From Pseudomonas tremae (GTDB lineage: Bacteria; Pseudomonadota; Gammaproteobacteria; Pseudomonadales; Pseudomonadaceae), in the NCBI RefSeq assembly GCF_001401155.1, contig NZ_LJRO01000305.1:1-64000 (forward strand): a stretch of DNA of 64,000 bases, in the 5' to 3' direction. Of this stretch, positions 43,021-52,579 are shown in pieces. Below the pieces are notes generated by a model. That model was given only the letters and a program-made list of their open reading frames with translations, ran no database searches and was not told the origin of the DNA. Within the stretch, counting starts at the first letter, position 1; each line of letters begins with the position of its first letter. A program made the translations under genes and the position numbers.

Positions 43021-44271
43021 GTGCATACACTCAAGGTTCTGATTCTCGAAGACCACCCGTTCCAGCTGATGGCCTTGCACCAGATGCTCAATGCCAATCA
43101 GGTCTTTGATGTGCTGGCCGCTGACAGCGTCGAAGCTGCGAAACAGTCATTGCACAGCCGCGGCCCTATCGACATCGCGATCTGCGACTTGCAGATGGAA
43201 GGGCCTGACGGTCTTGAACTGATCCGCTTTCTGGCTGAAAGCGGGCAGGCGAGGGCGCTGATCATCCTGAGTGTTTCCGCCACTTGCGTACTGGAGGGCG
43301 TTGCGCAACTGGCACTCAATCAAGGCATAAAGGTGCTGGGTTACTTGCAGAAACCCGCTTCAGCCGCCGCGCTGTGCGAATTGCTCAAGGCTTATGGGCC
43401 TGGTCGTGCCGAGTCGACGGTGCCTACGCCATCGCCTGCAAGCTGCGCTCCCGAAACTTTGTCTGCGCCAGAGCTGTTTGCCATGATAGGCCAGGACGCA
43501 GCCGGCGCAACCTCTGTGGCGGAGCAGTGGATTGCCTATTTTCAACCCAAGGTCAGCCTGCGCGGCGAGTTGCTGGGGGTAGAAGCGCTGGTTCGCTGGC
43601 AGCACCCTGTGCATGGCCTGCTGGCCCCCGGGCGGTTCATGGCCACCATCGAAGCCAAAGGGCTGACCGCTGCGCTGACCTGGCGGGTGCTGGATCAGGC
43701 ACTGCAATTATCTGCGCAAGTCCTGCGAGAGCAGGGTATGGCGTTGCCGGTCGCCGTCAACATCGACCCGCACGTGCTTCATCAAGCGGATTTCGCCGAG
43801 CAGATCATCCAGGCCCTTGCGCGTCATGGCGTACCGGCAAGTGCCCTGACCCTCGAAATTCTCGAGCAGGATGCCGCCCGGCCTGAAAACTGGCAGCTGG
43901 AGAGCCTGTTGAGGCTGTGCATGCAGGGCTGCAGGTTGTCCATTGATGACTTCGGCATGGGCGCATCGAATATCGAAAGGCTGCTGCAACTGCCGTTTTC
44001 CGAACTGAAAATCCCGACCGAGTTTGTGCGTGGCATGGCCGATGATGCGCGCAAGTCCGCTGTAGTTGCCGGGGCAATGCTCATGGCGCAACGCCTGTCC
44101 ATGTCAGTGGTGGTTGAAGGCGTAGAGACGGTAGACGATTTTCACAGTGTGCTGGCGTTGGGCGACCCTGCGGTTCAGGGGTATTTCATTGCCCGTCCGA
44201 TGCCGACGTCCGAGCTGTTGCACTGGATGGCCTCACGTGATGAAACGCGCCGACAGGCGGTGCTGGAGTGA
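43021..44271 (+). CDS. rocR: Receiver-EAL cyclic-di-GMP phosphodiesterase (RocR/SadR ortholog)
   Basis: About 416 aa. The start is uncertain: GTG 43021 precedes MHTLKVLILEDHPF-type sequence, with GTG 43015 and ATG 42940 possible. The receiver domain has Asp56 (ICDLQMEG). The EAL domain keeps the residues needed for metal and c-di-GMP hydrolysis: E188AL, VNIDP, LEILEQD, IDDFGMG, the Lys of LKIPTEF, EGVET and QGYFIARP. So it should be an active phosphodiesterase, as shown for P. aeruginosa RocR. It probably competes with RocA1 for phosphate from the kinase and lowers c-di-GMP. Confidence 0.88.
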   Translation: MHTLKVLILEDHPFQLMALHQMLNANQVFDVLAADSVEAAKQSLHSRGPIDIAICDLQMEGPDGLELIRFLAESGQARALIILSVSATCVLEGVAQLALNQGIKVLGYLQKPASAAALCELLKAYGPGRAESTVPTPSPASCAPETLSAPELFAMIGQDAAGATSVAEQWIAYFQPKVSLRGELLGVEALVRWQHPVHGLLAPGRFMATIEAKGLTAALTWRVLDQALQLSAQVLREQGMALPVAVNIDPHVLHQADFAEQIIQALARHGVPASALTLEILEQDAARPENWQLESLLRLCMQGCRLSIDDFGMGASNIERLLQLPFSELKIPTEFVRGMADDARKSAVVAGAMLMAQRLSMSVVVEGVETVDDFHSVLALGDPAVQGYFIARPMPTSELLHWMASRDETRRQAVLE

Positions 44272-44280
44272 CTCTCGCAC

Positions 44281-44943
44281 TCAAGACATCCCGCTTTCCT
44301 GCAGGTAAATGAATAATGTTGCGTCGTTGGCCAGGCCGAGTTTGCGCATGGCTCCGATTTTCTGCGCACTGACCGTCTGTTTGCTGCGATTGAGCTGTGC
44401 GGCGATCTGGCCGACCGTATGACCGGCCGCAAGCAGGCGCAGCACTTCCAGCTCCTTGGGCGACAGGCGCTCGGACGGCCGCATTGGCTGAGGTCCATGC
44501 GGGTGTATTTCTCTCAGAACCCTGCGCACTGAATCGGAAACAAACACCTCACCGAGCCGCGCACTTTTGATCGCCATCGGCAGTTCCCCGGTCAGGCTGG
44601 CCTTGCTCAATAACCCTCGCACACCGATGTCCAGCATGGACTGAAACAACCCGTCGTTGCTCAACGTTGTCACCACAACCACGGGCAGCGCCGGAAAGTC
44701 CCGGCGGATGCGCTGCAGCAGGCGCAAGCCGTCGCTTTGCTGTTCGACGGGCATCATGAAATCAGTCACCAGCACATCACAGCGGTGCTGCGTCAGCGCC
44801 TGCAGCAGTTCATCCGGGTTATGGGCTTGAGCCACCACGTTCGCCAGGCCATGCCGTTCCAGTACTACCCGCAGACCAATGAGGAAAATAGGGTGGTCAT
44901 CCGCCACGATGACGCGCAACGGGCGATCGGTTGAATCGCTCAA
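44281..44943 (-). CDS. rocA1: NarL/BvgA-type response regulator (RocA1/SadA ortholog)
   Basis: 220 aa. N-terminal receiver (VIVADDHPIFLIGLRVVLER; phosphoacceptor Asp61 in LVTDFMMP; Lys in LLSKASL) and a C-terminal LuxR-type helix-turn-helix (LSPKELEVLRLLAAGHTVGQ; RSKQTVSAQKIGAMRKLG). DNA-binding output partner of the hybrid kinase. Convergent with the EAL gene, only nine bases apart. In P. aeruginosa the counterpart activates cup fimbrial genes. Confidence 0.88.
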   Translation of the reverse strand: MSDSTDRPLRVIVADDHPIFLIGLRVVLERHGLANVVAQAHNPDELLQALTQHRCDVLVTDFMMPVEQQSDGLRLLQRIRRDFPALPVVVVTTLSNDGLFQSMLDIGVRGLLSKASLTGELPMAIKSARLGEVFVSDSVRRVLREIHPHGPQPMRPSERLSPKELEVLRLLAAGHTVGQIAAQLNRSKQTVSAQKIGAMRKLGLANDATLFIYLQESGMS

Positions 44944-45228
44944 GGTGTGCCTCCGTCATAAATGGGCTGGACGTATTTCAGGTGATCCAGCTGTTTATAA
45001 CAGGAGGGAAGGGCATGCACGCTACGTAGGACCTGTAGCGGAATTTTGTCGTCTTTTCCTACCTGTCCGGTTTCATACTTGGGGTGACTCGTTTTTTCCG
45101 TGTCACATTCAACAGGCATGCTCGAAATAACAAGCAGTGCCGTGATCGGCCGATAGAAAGAACTTTTTTCTATCAGCGATGGTCATTTGTTGGCACCTTT
45201 GCATTCAAACTGTTGAGTGGTGATCCGG
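44944..45228. other. Upstream region of rocA1 and of the DUF3509 gene
   Basis: No gene is seen. GATAGAAA (45152-45159) pairs with TTTCTATC (45167-45174) around a T-rich loop, 55 bases before the DUF3509 start. It should hold divergent promoters, but no strong pair of hexamers stands out. Confidence 0.4.
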
Positions 45229-45525
45229 ATGGAAAATATCAGCTTACTGCTAAGCGAAGCGCTGGCGCCTTACCAGGCCACTATCGGGCCGGCGGGTTCT
45301 CGGGGCGAGCGTCTGGTGACTCTGGAAGATAAAGCGGGTGCCTGTGTGATCAAGCGTACATTCAGCGCCGATCAATTGAACGATAAACGTCAGCTCACCG
45401 ACGTGGTGGACGGCCTGCGCCGAGACCTGATGGTCGCTGAAGGCCGTATCGAGCCTTGTGTCATTGCGGCCATGCGCAACCTTGCAACCAGCCGTGCCTT
45501 TGCCGGCGCACGTTCATTTGCTTAA
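45229..45525 (+). CDS. DUF3509 protein (Pseudomonas-restricted family)
   Basis: 98 aa from ATG 45229 (MENISLLLSEALAPYQATIG); the in-frame GTG 12 bases earlier is less likely. It shows the pattern of DUF3509 proteins, small pseudomonad proteins of unknown function (LVTLEDKAGACVIKRTF; IEPCVIAAMRN). Members occur in several copies per genome and some have been linked to stress or alkane growth, but nothing here decides the role. Confidence 0.8.
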   Translation: MENISLLLSEALAPYQATIGPAGSRGERLVTLEDKAGACVIKRTFSADQLNDKRQLTDVVDGLRRDLMVAEGRIEPCVIAAMRNLATSRAFAGARSFA

Positions 45526-45654
45526 CAGACGCTTAACGGCCTTCAACAGGCCCGGAACCTGACGGGTTCGCGGTAATCCTATCCATTATGCCAGTCTTGA
45601 TCACTGTGCTCCGCTGATCAGGGGCTGGCGTACTGACCCAAGTGGTCATGTTTG

Positions 45655-45689
45655 CCCCGGCCAGACCCCCTCTGTCCGGGGTTTCTTTT
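45655..45689 (+). terminator. Terminator-like hairpin
   Basis: CCCCGG (45655-45660) / CCGGGG (45676-45681) with a 15-base loop, followed by TTTCTTTT, in the gap between the DUF3509 gene and the convergent binding-protein gene. Confidence 0.6.
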
Positions 45690-45695
45690 GCCTGC

Positions 45696-46574
45696 TCAGT
45701 TCTTTTCCAGCAGCGCTTTTACCTCCTCCAGATAGCCAGCCCGCTGGGCGGGATCCAGCCATTGTGCGTAGAGCTTCATAAGTCTGGATTCACGCAATAC
45801 ACGCATTTCGTTATTGATCTTGGCGATGGCCTGCTCGCCTTCAGGTGACCGGCTGCAACTGATATAGATGAATTGGTAGGCCGGGTTTCCCTTGATCGGT
45901 ATAAAACTCAGTTCTTCGGGCAATATGCCTTGTTGCATGGCTTGATAACGAGCTTCCGGCCAGAAGCTGATAAACGCCTGCAGACGCCCGAGACGTTCCA
46001 TTTGCAGGAGGCTGCCGATGGCGTCGTTGCCATAGTGCGGGATCAGCGTGTCTTCATCGACTGTGCGCAGAGTATGGTCGATCAGCTCACCGTAGCTGCG
46101 TTCTGCAACCACCCCCAGCCTGATTGCGTGGCTGTCCATCAGCGCCACAAAGTCGATTTTTCCGTCTTCCATGAAAGGGGCAAACGTCTCCACGTCCTCT
46201 TTGCGCACGATCAGGCCGCTGCTCATGATGGCAACAATGGGGATGGAGAACAGCAGGGTCCTGGCGCGTTCCTCGGTCCACAACATGGTCGGGTCGCAGC
46301 TCAGAGAGGTCGCGTCATTCAGCATCTGCAGGCCCCTGGCACGATTGACCCGCATCAGCACATGGTCGTATTCGGGCATTCTTGCGGTCAGCAATGGCAT
46401 GAGCTGATCGATCGCTCCCTGCCCGCGCATCGTTCCGGAGAAGATCGTCGACGGGGGTATGTCGCGCATCAGCCAAGTCAGCGTTTCTCGTGCCTGACAG
46501 ACACCCGACAGGGTCGTCAGCGCAATGACGAGCATCAATCGAGCCGCTGTACAGTGCGAGGCAGGAAGGGGCAT
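45696..46574 (-). CDS. Periplasmic solute-binding-like protein (TIGR02285 type)
   Basis: 292 aa with a signal peptide (RLMLVIALTTLSGVCQA). It has the features of the TIGR02285 group of SBP_bac_3-like proteins: LTWLMRDIPPSTIFSGTMRG near the N-terminus, a conserved Cys-Asp pair (SLSCDPTMLW), and ISCSRSPEGEQAIAKIN near the C-terminus. No transporter genes lie beside it, so it may be a sensor accessory or orphan binding protein. The ligand is unknown. Confidence 0.8.
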   Translation of the reverse strand: MPLPASHCTAARLMLVIALTTLSGVCQARETLTWLMRDIPPSTIFSGTMRGQGAIDQLMPLLTARMPEYDHVLMRVNRARGLQMLNDATSLSCDPTMLWTEERARTLLFSIPIVAIMSSGLIVRKEDVETFAPFMEDGKIDFVALMDSHAIRLGVVAERSYGELIDHTLRTVDEDTLIPHYGNDAIGSLLQMERLGRLQAFISFWPEARYQAMQQGILPEELSFIPIKGNPAYQFIYISCSRSPEGEQAIAKINNEMRVLRESRLMKLYAQWLDPAQRAGYLEEVKALLEKN

Positions 46575-46882
46575 TCGCGGGTGTCATCCTCGAAAAAGGG
46601 TCAACAATCTGAGTGGGGTGGCAGGTCTTTGAATGGCGCGGCACCAGTGGCGTCACATTCAAGCACCCAAAGCCGTCTTCAGGCTGGCAGCCTGACGTGT
46701 CCGCAGAGACTGTTGCAAAGTATCAAGATGTATCAGGATTTTGTTTCAGACTATCGTTTTTTTGATGTGCCGCAAATCAGTGAAGCACGGCCCGGACTTT
46801 GGTGCCTGCGCGAGCAAATTCCTTCGCGGGGCGCGCATCGGTTAGACTTGCGGTCTTCCCTCCAGACTCTAGAAGCCCGTTC
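46575..46882. other. Divergent promoter region of the binding-protein gene and yaeQ
   Basis: 308 bases without a supportable gene. A near-direct repeat (GTATCAAGAT / GTATCAGGAT, around 46718-46740) lies in its middle. A frame is open from 46799 into yaeQ, but the conserved protein begins at 46883. Confidence 0.4.
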
Positions 46883-47425
46883 ATGGCCCAGCCGTCCACG
46901 ACCTACAAATTCGAACTCAACCTGACAGACCTCGACCGCGGGGTTTACGAAAGCGTCAAGCAGACCATCGCCCGGCACCCATCGGAGACCGAAGAACGCA
47001 TGACCGTGCGTCTGCTGGCCTATGCCTTCTGGTACAACGAGCAGCTGTCGTTCGGTCGTGGTCTGTCCGATGTGGACGAGCCGGCACTCTGGGAAAAGAG
47101 CCTGGATGATCGCGTCCTGCACTGGATCGAAGTGGGGCAGCCTGACGCCGACCGCCTGACCTGGTGTTCGCGGCGTACCGAGCGCACCAGCCTGCTTGCC
47201 TACGGCAGCCTGCGCGTCTGGGAAGGCAAGGTCATCCCGGCGATCAAGAACCTGAAAAACGTCAACATCGCAGCAGTCCCGCAGGACGTACTGGAAGTGC
47301 TGGCCAAAGACATGCCGCGGGTCATCAAGTGGGATGTGATGATCAGTGAAGGTACTGTGTTCGTTACCGATGACCGTGGCCAGCATGAAGTCCAGTTGCA
47401 GTGGCTTGCTGGCGAGCGTGGTTGA
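46883..47425 (+). CDS. yaeQ: YaeQ family protein
   Basis: 180 aa from ATG 46883 (MAQPSTTYKFELNLTDLDRG). Typical YaeQ signature: RHPSETEERMTVRLLAYAFW and RGLSDVDEPALWEKSLD. The fold is a variant of the PD-(D/E)xK nuclease-like fold; E. coli YaeQ was linked to suppression of rfaH defects but its function is not settled. It sits upstream of recJ, 63 bases apart. Confidence 0.93.
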   Translation: MAQPSTTYKFELNLTDLDRGVYESVKQTIARHPSETEERMTVRLLAYAFWYNEQLSFGRGLSDVDEPALWEKSLDDRVLHWIEVGQPDADRLTWCSRRTERTSLLAYGSLRVWEGKVIPAIKNLKNVNIAAVPQDVLEVLAKDMPRVIKWDVMISEGTVFVTDDRGQHEVQLQWLAGERG

Positions 47426-47488
47426 CCGCAGCCTGCCTGTATCGAACGTATTGTCCATCGACACCCTGAAGAGAATCAGCTGACCCGC

Positions 47489-49210
47489 ATGCGCATTGAA
47501 CCCCGTCTGTTGCCCGACACCTTGCCGTTTCTCGGTGACCTGCCGCCCTTGCTCACTCGTCTGTACGCCTCCAGAGGCGTGTCCTGCGAGGCAGAGCTGG
47601 ACAAGAGTCTGGCGCGACTGATCCCTTATCAACAGCTCAAGGGCATCGATGCAGCGGTCGATCTGCTGGTGACCGCACTGCGTGAAGGCCAGCGGATGCT
47701 GATCGTCGGCGACTTCGATGCCGACGGCGCTACCGCCAGCACCGTGGGTGTTCTGGGCCTGCGCCTGTTGGGGGCGGGGGCTGCGCATGTCGATTATCTG
47801 GTGCCCAACCGGTTCGAGTACGGCTATGGGCTGACGCCGGAAATCGTCGAGGTCGCATTGCAGCGCGAGCCACAGCTGCTGATCACGGTCGATAACGGCA
47901 TCTCCAGCGTCGAAGGCGTGGCCGCAGCCAAGGCGGCAGGGTTGCAGGTTCTGGTCACCGATCACCATTTACCCGGCCATGAGCTTCCAGCGGCGGACGC
48001 CATCGTCAATCCCAATCAGCCAGGCTGTACCTTTCCCAGCAAATCGCTGGCAGGGGTCGGGGTGATTTTCTATGTGCTGATGGCCTTGCGCGCGCGGCTG
48101 CGTGAAACCGGCTGGTTCGATAGCAATCAGCGTGCCCAGCCTAATCTGGGCGAACTGCTTGATCTGGTCGCGCTGGGCAGTGTGGCCGACGTGGTTCCTC
48201 TGGATGCCAACAACCGCATTCTGGTGCATCAGGGCTTGATGCGTATCCGGGCCGGGCGCGCACGTCCGGGCTTGCGCGCGATTCTCGAAGTCGCACGGCG
48301 CGAGCCTGCGCGCATCACCTCGACCGATCTGGGGTTCATTATCGGCCCGCGCCTGAACGCAGCAGGGCGCTTGGACGACATGAGCCTGGGCATTGAATGC
48401 CTGCTTTGCGACGACCCGACGCTGGCGCGGGAAATGGCCGTGCGGCTGGATGAACTGAATCAGAACCGCAAGTCCATCGAGCAGGGCATGCAGCGCGAGG
48501 CGCTCGCCCAGCTCAAGGATCTGCCGCTTGAATCGATGCCGTTTGGCCTGTGTCTGTTCGATGCCGAGTGGCATCAGGGTGTCATCGGCATTCTGGCCTC
48601 GCGTCTCAAAGAGCGTTACCACCGACCGAGCATTGCCTTCGCGAGTGCGGGCGAGGGCGTCCTAAAGGGCTCTGCGCGTTCGGTGCCGGGCTTTCATATC
48701 CGCGATGCGCTGGACGCTGTGGCAGCGCGTCATCCGCAACTGATCAGCAAGTTCGGCGGGCACGCGATGGCGGCCGGTCTGTCGCTGCCTGAGGAGCACT
48801 TCCCGGCGTTTGCCGAGGCGTTCGACCAGGAAGTGCGTCGCCAGCTTGAAGAGCAGGACCTGACCGGGCGCTTGCTGTCCGATGGCTCGCTGGCTGTCGA
48901 AGAGTTTCATCTGGAACTGGCCCGCGCACTGCGCAATGGCGGCCCCTGGGGGCAGCATTTCCCCGAGCCGTTGTTCCACGGCGTGTTTCAGCTGGTCGAG
49001 CAACGGGTCGTGGGCGAACGCCATTTGAAGATGGTGCTCAAGACCGAATGCGGCAGCGTGAAGCTGGATGGCATTGCGTTTGGCGTGGACCGCGACATCT
49101 GGCCCAACCCCAATATTCGCTGGGTAGAACTGGCCTACAAGCTCGACCTCAACGAGTTTCGCGGCAACGAAACCGTACAGCTGATGGTGGTGCATCTCGC
49201 ACCACGCTGA
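47489..49210 (+). CDS. recJ: Single-stranded-DNA-specific exonuclease RecJ
   Basis: 573 aa. 5'-3' exonuclease in recombination and mismatch repair. DHH-family motifs are intact: GDFDADGATASTVGV, LITVDNGIS, VLVTDHHLPG, ALGSVADVVPL; then the DHHA1 domain (KFGGHAMAAGLSL) and a C-terminal OB-like domain. Length and order are standard. Confidence 0.96.
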   Translation: MRIEPRLLPDTLPFLGDLPPLLTRLYASRGVSCEAELDKSLARLIPYQQLKGIDAAVDLLVTALREGQRMLIVGDFDADGATASTVGVLGLRLLGAGAAHVDYLVPNRFEYGYGLTPEIVEVALQREPQLLITVDNGISSVEGVAAAKAAGLQVLVTDHHLPGHELPAADAIVNPNQPGCTFPSKSLAGVGVIFYVLMALRARLRETGWFDSNQRAQPNLGELLDLVALGSVADVVPLDANNRILVHQGLMRIRAGRARPGLRAILEVARREPARITSTDLGFIIGPRLNAAGRLDDMSLGIECLLCDDPTLAREMAVRLDELNQNRKSIEQGMQREALAQLKDLPLESMPFGLCLFDAEWHQGVIGILASRLKERYHRPSIAFASAGEGVLKGSARSVPGFHIRDALDAVAARHPQLISKFGGHAMAAGLSLPEEHFPAFAEAFDQEVRRQLEEQDLTGRLLSDGSLAVEEFHLELARALRNGGPWGQHFPEPLFHGVFQLVEQRVVGERHLKMVLKTECGSVKLDGIAFGVDRDIWPNPNIRWVELAYKLDLNEFRGNETVQLMVVHLAPR

Positions 49211-49324
49211 CAATCAGCAGGAACCGCTCTCGCTGCCGGGTTGTCGACAACAGACGGTCCAGTGGAATCTGTTGCCTGTATGAACAGAGCCTGGACTCCC
49301 GGATTTTCAACACGAGAGGTCACC

Positions 49325-50431
49325 ATGAGCCTGCTGCTAGAACCCTACACCCTGCGCCAACTGACCCTTCGCAACCGCATTGCCGTGTCGCCTATGTGCC
49401 AATACTCCAGTGTTGATGGCCTGGCCAATGACTGGCATCTGGTCCATCTTGGCAGCCGCGCCGTTGGCGGTGCCGGACTGGTCATCAGCGAAGCAATGGC
49501 GGTTACGCCTGAAGGTCGCATCACTCCCGAAGACCTCGGTCTGTGGAACGATGAGCAGATCGAACCGCTGCAACGCATTACTCGCTTCATCAATGCCCAA
49601 GGCGCCGTCGCGGGCATTCAACTGTCGCATGCCGGGCGCAAGGCCAGTACCTGGCGTCCGTGGCTGGGCAAGCATGGCAATGTGCCTTTGACTGAGGGCG
49701 GCTGGACGCCGGTCGGTCCATCGGCGATTGCTTTTGATCCGCAGCACACCGCGCCTGTGCAACTGAGCGAAACGCAGATTCAGGAGCTGATCAAGGCCTT
49801 TGTCGATTCCGCACGTCGCGCGCTGACGGCAGGCTTCAAAGTGGTCGAAATTCACGCCGCGCACGGTTACCTGCTGCATCAGTTTCTCTCGCCAATCAGC
49901 AATCAGCGCACCGATCAATACGGCGGATCTTTCGAGAACCGCATTCGCCTGACGCTGCAAGTCACCGAAGCGGTACGTGCCGTGTGGCCCGCAGAGCTGC
50001 CGTTGTTCGTTCGCGTGTCCGCTACCGATTGGGTGGAAGATGGCTGGAACGCCGATGAAACCGTCGAACTGGCTCGTCGACTGAAAGCGCTGGGCACCGA
50101 CTTGATCGACGTGTCTTCAGGTGGTACTTCCGCCAACGCCGAAATTCCTGTAGGCCCCGGCTATCAGACCCGATTTGCCGAGCGGGTTCGCAAGGAGTCC
50201 GGGATCGCCAGCGGTACTGTGGGGATGATCACCGATCCGGCTCAGGCAGAGCATATTTTGCGTACCGGACAGGCCGATATCATTCTGTTGGCCCGTGAGC
50301 TGCTGCGTGATCCGTACTGGCCATTGCGTGCCGATGAAGATCTGGGCGGACGCCTGGCAACCTGGCCTGCGCAGTACCAGCGCGCCACGCATCGTGACCA
50401 GCCGATTCATGAGTCTGATCTGCGCGATTGA
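49325..50431 (+). CDS. Old Yellow Enzyme-family NADH:flavin oxidoreductase (YqjM/XenA-like)
   Basis: 368 aa from ATG 49325 with AGAGG upstream. FMN-dependent ene-reductase fold. SPMCQYSS holds the Cys that tunes the flavin in the YqjM/XenA class, SHAGRK is the family signature, and AAHGYLLHQFLSPISNQRTD holds the conserved active-site region. Members reduce activated alkenes, nitro compounds and other xenobiotics; the natural substrate is unknown. A bidirectional terminator follows. Confidence 0.93.
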   Translation: MSLLLEPYTLRQLTLRNRIAVSPMCQYSSVDGLANDWHLVHLGSRAVGGAGLVISEAMAVTPEGRITPEDLGLWNDEQIEPLQRITRFINAQGAVAGIQLSHAGRKASTWRPWLGKHGNVPLTEGGWTPVGPSAIAFDPQHTAPVQLSETQIQELIKAFVDSARRALTAGFKVVEIHAAHGYLLHQFLSPISNQRTDQYGGSFENRIRLTLQVTEAVRAVWPAELPLFVRVSATDWVEDGWNADETVELARRLKALGTDLIDVSSGGTSANAEIPVGPGYQTRFAERVRKESGIASGTVGMITDPAQAEHILRTGQADIILLARELLRDPYWPLRADEDLGGRLATWPAQYQRATHRDQPIHESDLRD

Positions 50432-50453
50432 TCGCTGATCAGGGCATTGAATG

Positions 50454-50483
50454 AAATGAGCGCCATATGGCGCTCATTTTTTT
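50454..50483. terminator. Bidirectional rho-independent terminator
   Basis: AAATGAGCGCCA / TGGCGCTCATTT (50454-50479), a perfect palindrome followed by T's, shared by the converging flavin-oxidoreductase and hybrid-kinase genes. Confidence 0.92.
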
Positions 50484-52579
50484 CACTCACCTTCCAGCAG
50501 TTCGGTTACTCGGCTGATCAACTCAGCGATGGCGAACGGTTTTGGCAGCACATGCATGCCGGGCTCCAGCGTGTCGTGTGCCAGCGCGGCGTTTTCTGCG
50601 TAGCCGGTCACGAACAGGATTTTCAGATCGGGCCTCACTTCCCGCGCAGCGTCTGCGACCTGACGACCATTCATGCCGCCTGGCAGGCCAACATCGGTCA
50701 CCAGCAAGTCGATGGCGGTTTTTGATTGCAGGATGCTCAGCGCATCAGCGCCGCGCTCGGCTTGCAATACCGCATAGCCCAGGTCTTCAAGCAGTTCGAC
50801 AATCAGCAGTCGGACGGCAGGTTCGTCGTCGACGACCAGAATCGTCTCGTCGCCGGTATTTTGCATCGGCACTTGCAGCAGTGAATCTTCCAGCGCAGGG
50901 GTTTGGGCCTCACCTTCGTGTATCGGCAGCAAAATGCAGACGCTCGAGCCGTCTCCGACTTTCGAGGTGATGCTGACACCGCCACCTGATTGCCGCGCAA
51001 AACCATAGATCATTGACAGGCCGAGGCCTGTGCCCATGCCCAGTGGCTTGGTAGTAAAGAACGGATCGAAGGCCCGCCCGATGACGTCTTCCTCCATGCC
51101 GCTGCCCGTGTCACTGACTGACAATTCGACGTAGCGGCCCACAGGCAGCCCATGTTTCGCGGCTTCCGCAGCATTCAGGTTGCGATTGCCGGTTCGAATC
51201 AGCAACTGCCCGCCATCGGGCATGGCGTCCTTGGCGTTAATGCACAGGTTGAGTAGCGAGTTTTCCAGTTGGTGCGGGTCTACCAGGGTTGACCACAGGC
51301 CTTGCGAAGGCGTGACCTGCATATCGATGCCGGGGCCTACGGTTCGTCTGATCAGCTCGTCCATGCCGGCCACCAACCGGTCGATGTCGATGGCAACCGG
51401 GGCCAGTGTCTGCCTGCGTGAAAACGCCAGCAACCGATGTGTCAGTGACGCAGCGCGTCTTGAACCTTCCAGGGCTGCGTTGATATAGCGATCCAGCTCG
51501 GTGAAGCGCTCTTGACGTATTCTCGACAGCAGCAGCTCCATGTTGCCGGTCACGCCCATCAGCATGTTGTTGAAGTCGTGTGCCAGGCCGCCGGTCAGTT
51601 GTCCGACCGCCTCCATTTTCTGAGACTGGATCAGTGTTTCCTGTGCGACGCGCAGGGCTTCGATGCGATCCTTTTCATGGGTCAGGTGCTTGCCCAGCGC
51701 AAAAATGATTCCGTTGCCTGGTGCAGCGGTCCAGCCGAACCAGCGATATGTCCCGTCAACGTGCTGATAGCGGTTTTCAAACAGCGGCAGGACATGGCTT
51801 GCAGCGTGGGTCAGCGCATGTTCTGTATTACTGACGTCGTCCGGGTGGAGCAGGGTCAGGATCGAGCTGCCCAGCAGCTCGTCTTCCGTACGACCGAGGA
51901 TCGCGTTCCAGGCAGGGTTCACTCTCAGGAAAATACCGTTGAAATCGAGAATTGCCAGCGGGTCGGGAGACATTTCCCAGAACGTGTCCAGTTCGAGCGT
52001 ACGTTGCTCTAGCGTAGCTGCCTGGCGTTTTTCCAGGGTGATCAGTTCGTCGATCAGGTCCAGGCGTTTGCGTTCGCTTTCCTGCAGGGCCCGTTGATTG
52101 AGAACCAGATTGGTGGTTTCGTTGGTGATGCAAAACATGCCGACGGTTATGCCGTGTTCGTCTATCACCGGCGAAAAGGAAAATGTCCACCACGTTTGCT
52201 CTGGCGCACCGTAGCGCGCCATGCTCAGCGGCAGATCCTTGAAGTGGCATGCCTTGCCTTCCAGTGCATCTATCACCAGCGGGGCTACCTGATCCCAGAC
52301 GTCAGCCCACAGGTCCGGGATAAGCGCGCCGATTGCGTCATCCTTGCGCGGGCCGAGGATCGGGGTGTAGGCGTCGTTGTGGAAAAACACCAGGTCTGGC
52401 CCCCAGAGCAGGTACATCGACTCTGGCGAATTAAGAATAAGGTTCAGGGTGTTTTTCAGTGACGCAGGCCAGCGCTCGATCGGCCCGAGCGATGTTCGGC
52501 TCCAGTCTTTAGAGCGAATGGTCTCAGCCGCCTTGCTGTCACTTGCCGGGAAACTTATGGGGGAAATCAACTCAGGCAA
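50483..52579 (-). CDS. Soluble PAS-PAS hybrid histidine kinase
   Basis: 698 aa. The start is probably TTG: 52579 (GAGGAG only a few bases away) or TTG 52570 at better spacing. No membrane segment or signal peptide, so cytoplasmic. Two PAS domains (WGPDLVFFHNDAYTPILGP and ILDFNGIFLRVNPAWNAILG), HisKA with His334 (GGLAHDFNNMLMGV), an HATPase (GTGLGLSMIYGFARQSGG) and a C-terminal receiver with Asp629 (LVTDVGLPGG). It is an HWE-unlike, NtrB-style kinase with attached receiver. No partner regulator is adjacent, so its target is unknown. Confidence 0.9.
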   Translation of the reverse strand: MPELISPISFPASDSKAAETIRSKDWSRTSLGPIERWPASLKNTLNLILNSPESMYLLWGPDLVFFHNDAYTPILGPRKDDAIGALIPDLWADVWDQVAPLVIDALEGKACHFKDLPLSMARYGAPEQTWWTFSFSPVIDEHGITVGMFCITNETTNLVLNQRALQESERKRLDLIDELITLEKRQAATLEQRTLELDTFWEMSPDPLAILDFNGIFLRVNPAWNAILGRTEDELLGSSILTLLHPDDVSNTEHALTHAASHVLPLFENRYQHVDGTYRWFGWTAAPGNGIIFALGKHLTHEKDRIEALRVAQETLIQSQKMEAVGQLTGGLAHDFNNMLMGVTGNMELLLSRIRQERFTELDRYINAALEGSRRAASLTHRLLAFSRRQTLAPVAIDIDRLVAGMDELIRRTVGPGIDMQVTPSQGLWSTLVDPHQLENSLLNLCINAKDAMPDGGQLLIRTGNRNLNAAEAAKHGLPVGRYVELSVSDTGSGMEEDVIGRAFDPFFTTKPLGMGTGLGLSMIYGFARQSGGGVSITSKVGDGSSVCILLPIHEGEAQTPALEDSLLQVPMQNTGDETILVVDDEPAVRLLIVELLEDLGYAVLQAERGADALSILQSKTAIDLLVTDVGLPGGMNGRQVADAAREVRPDLKILFVTGYAENAALAHDTLEPGMHVLPKPFAIAELISRVTELLEGE

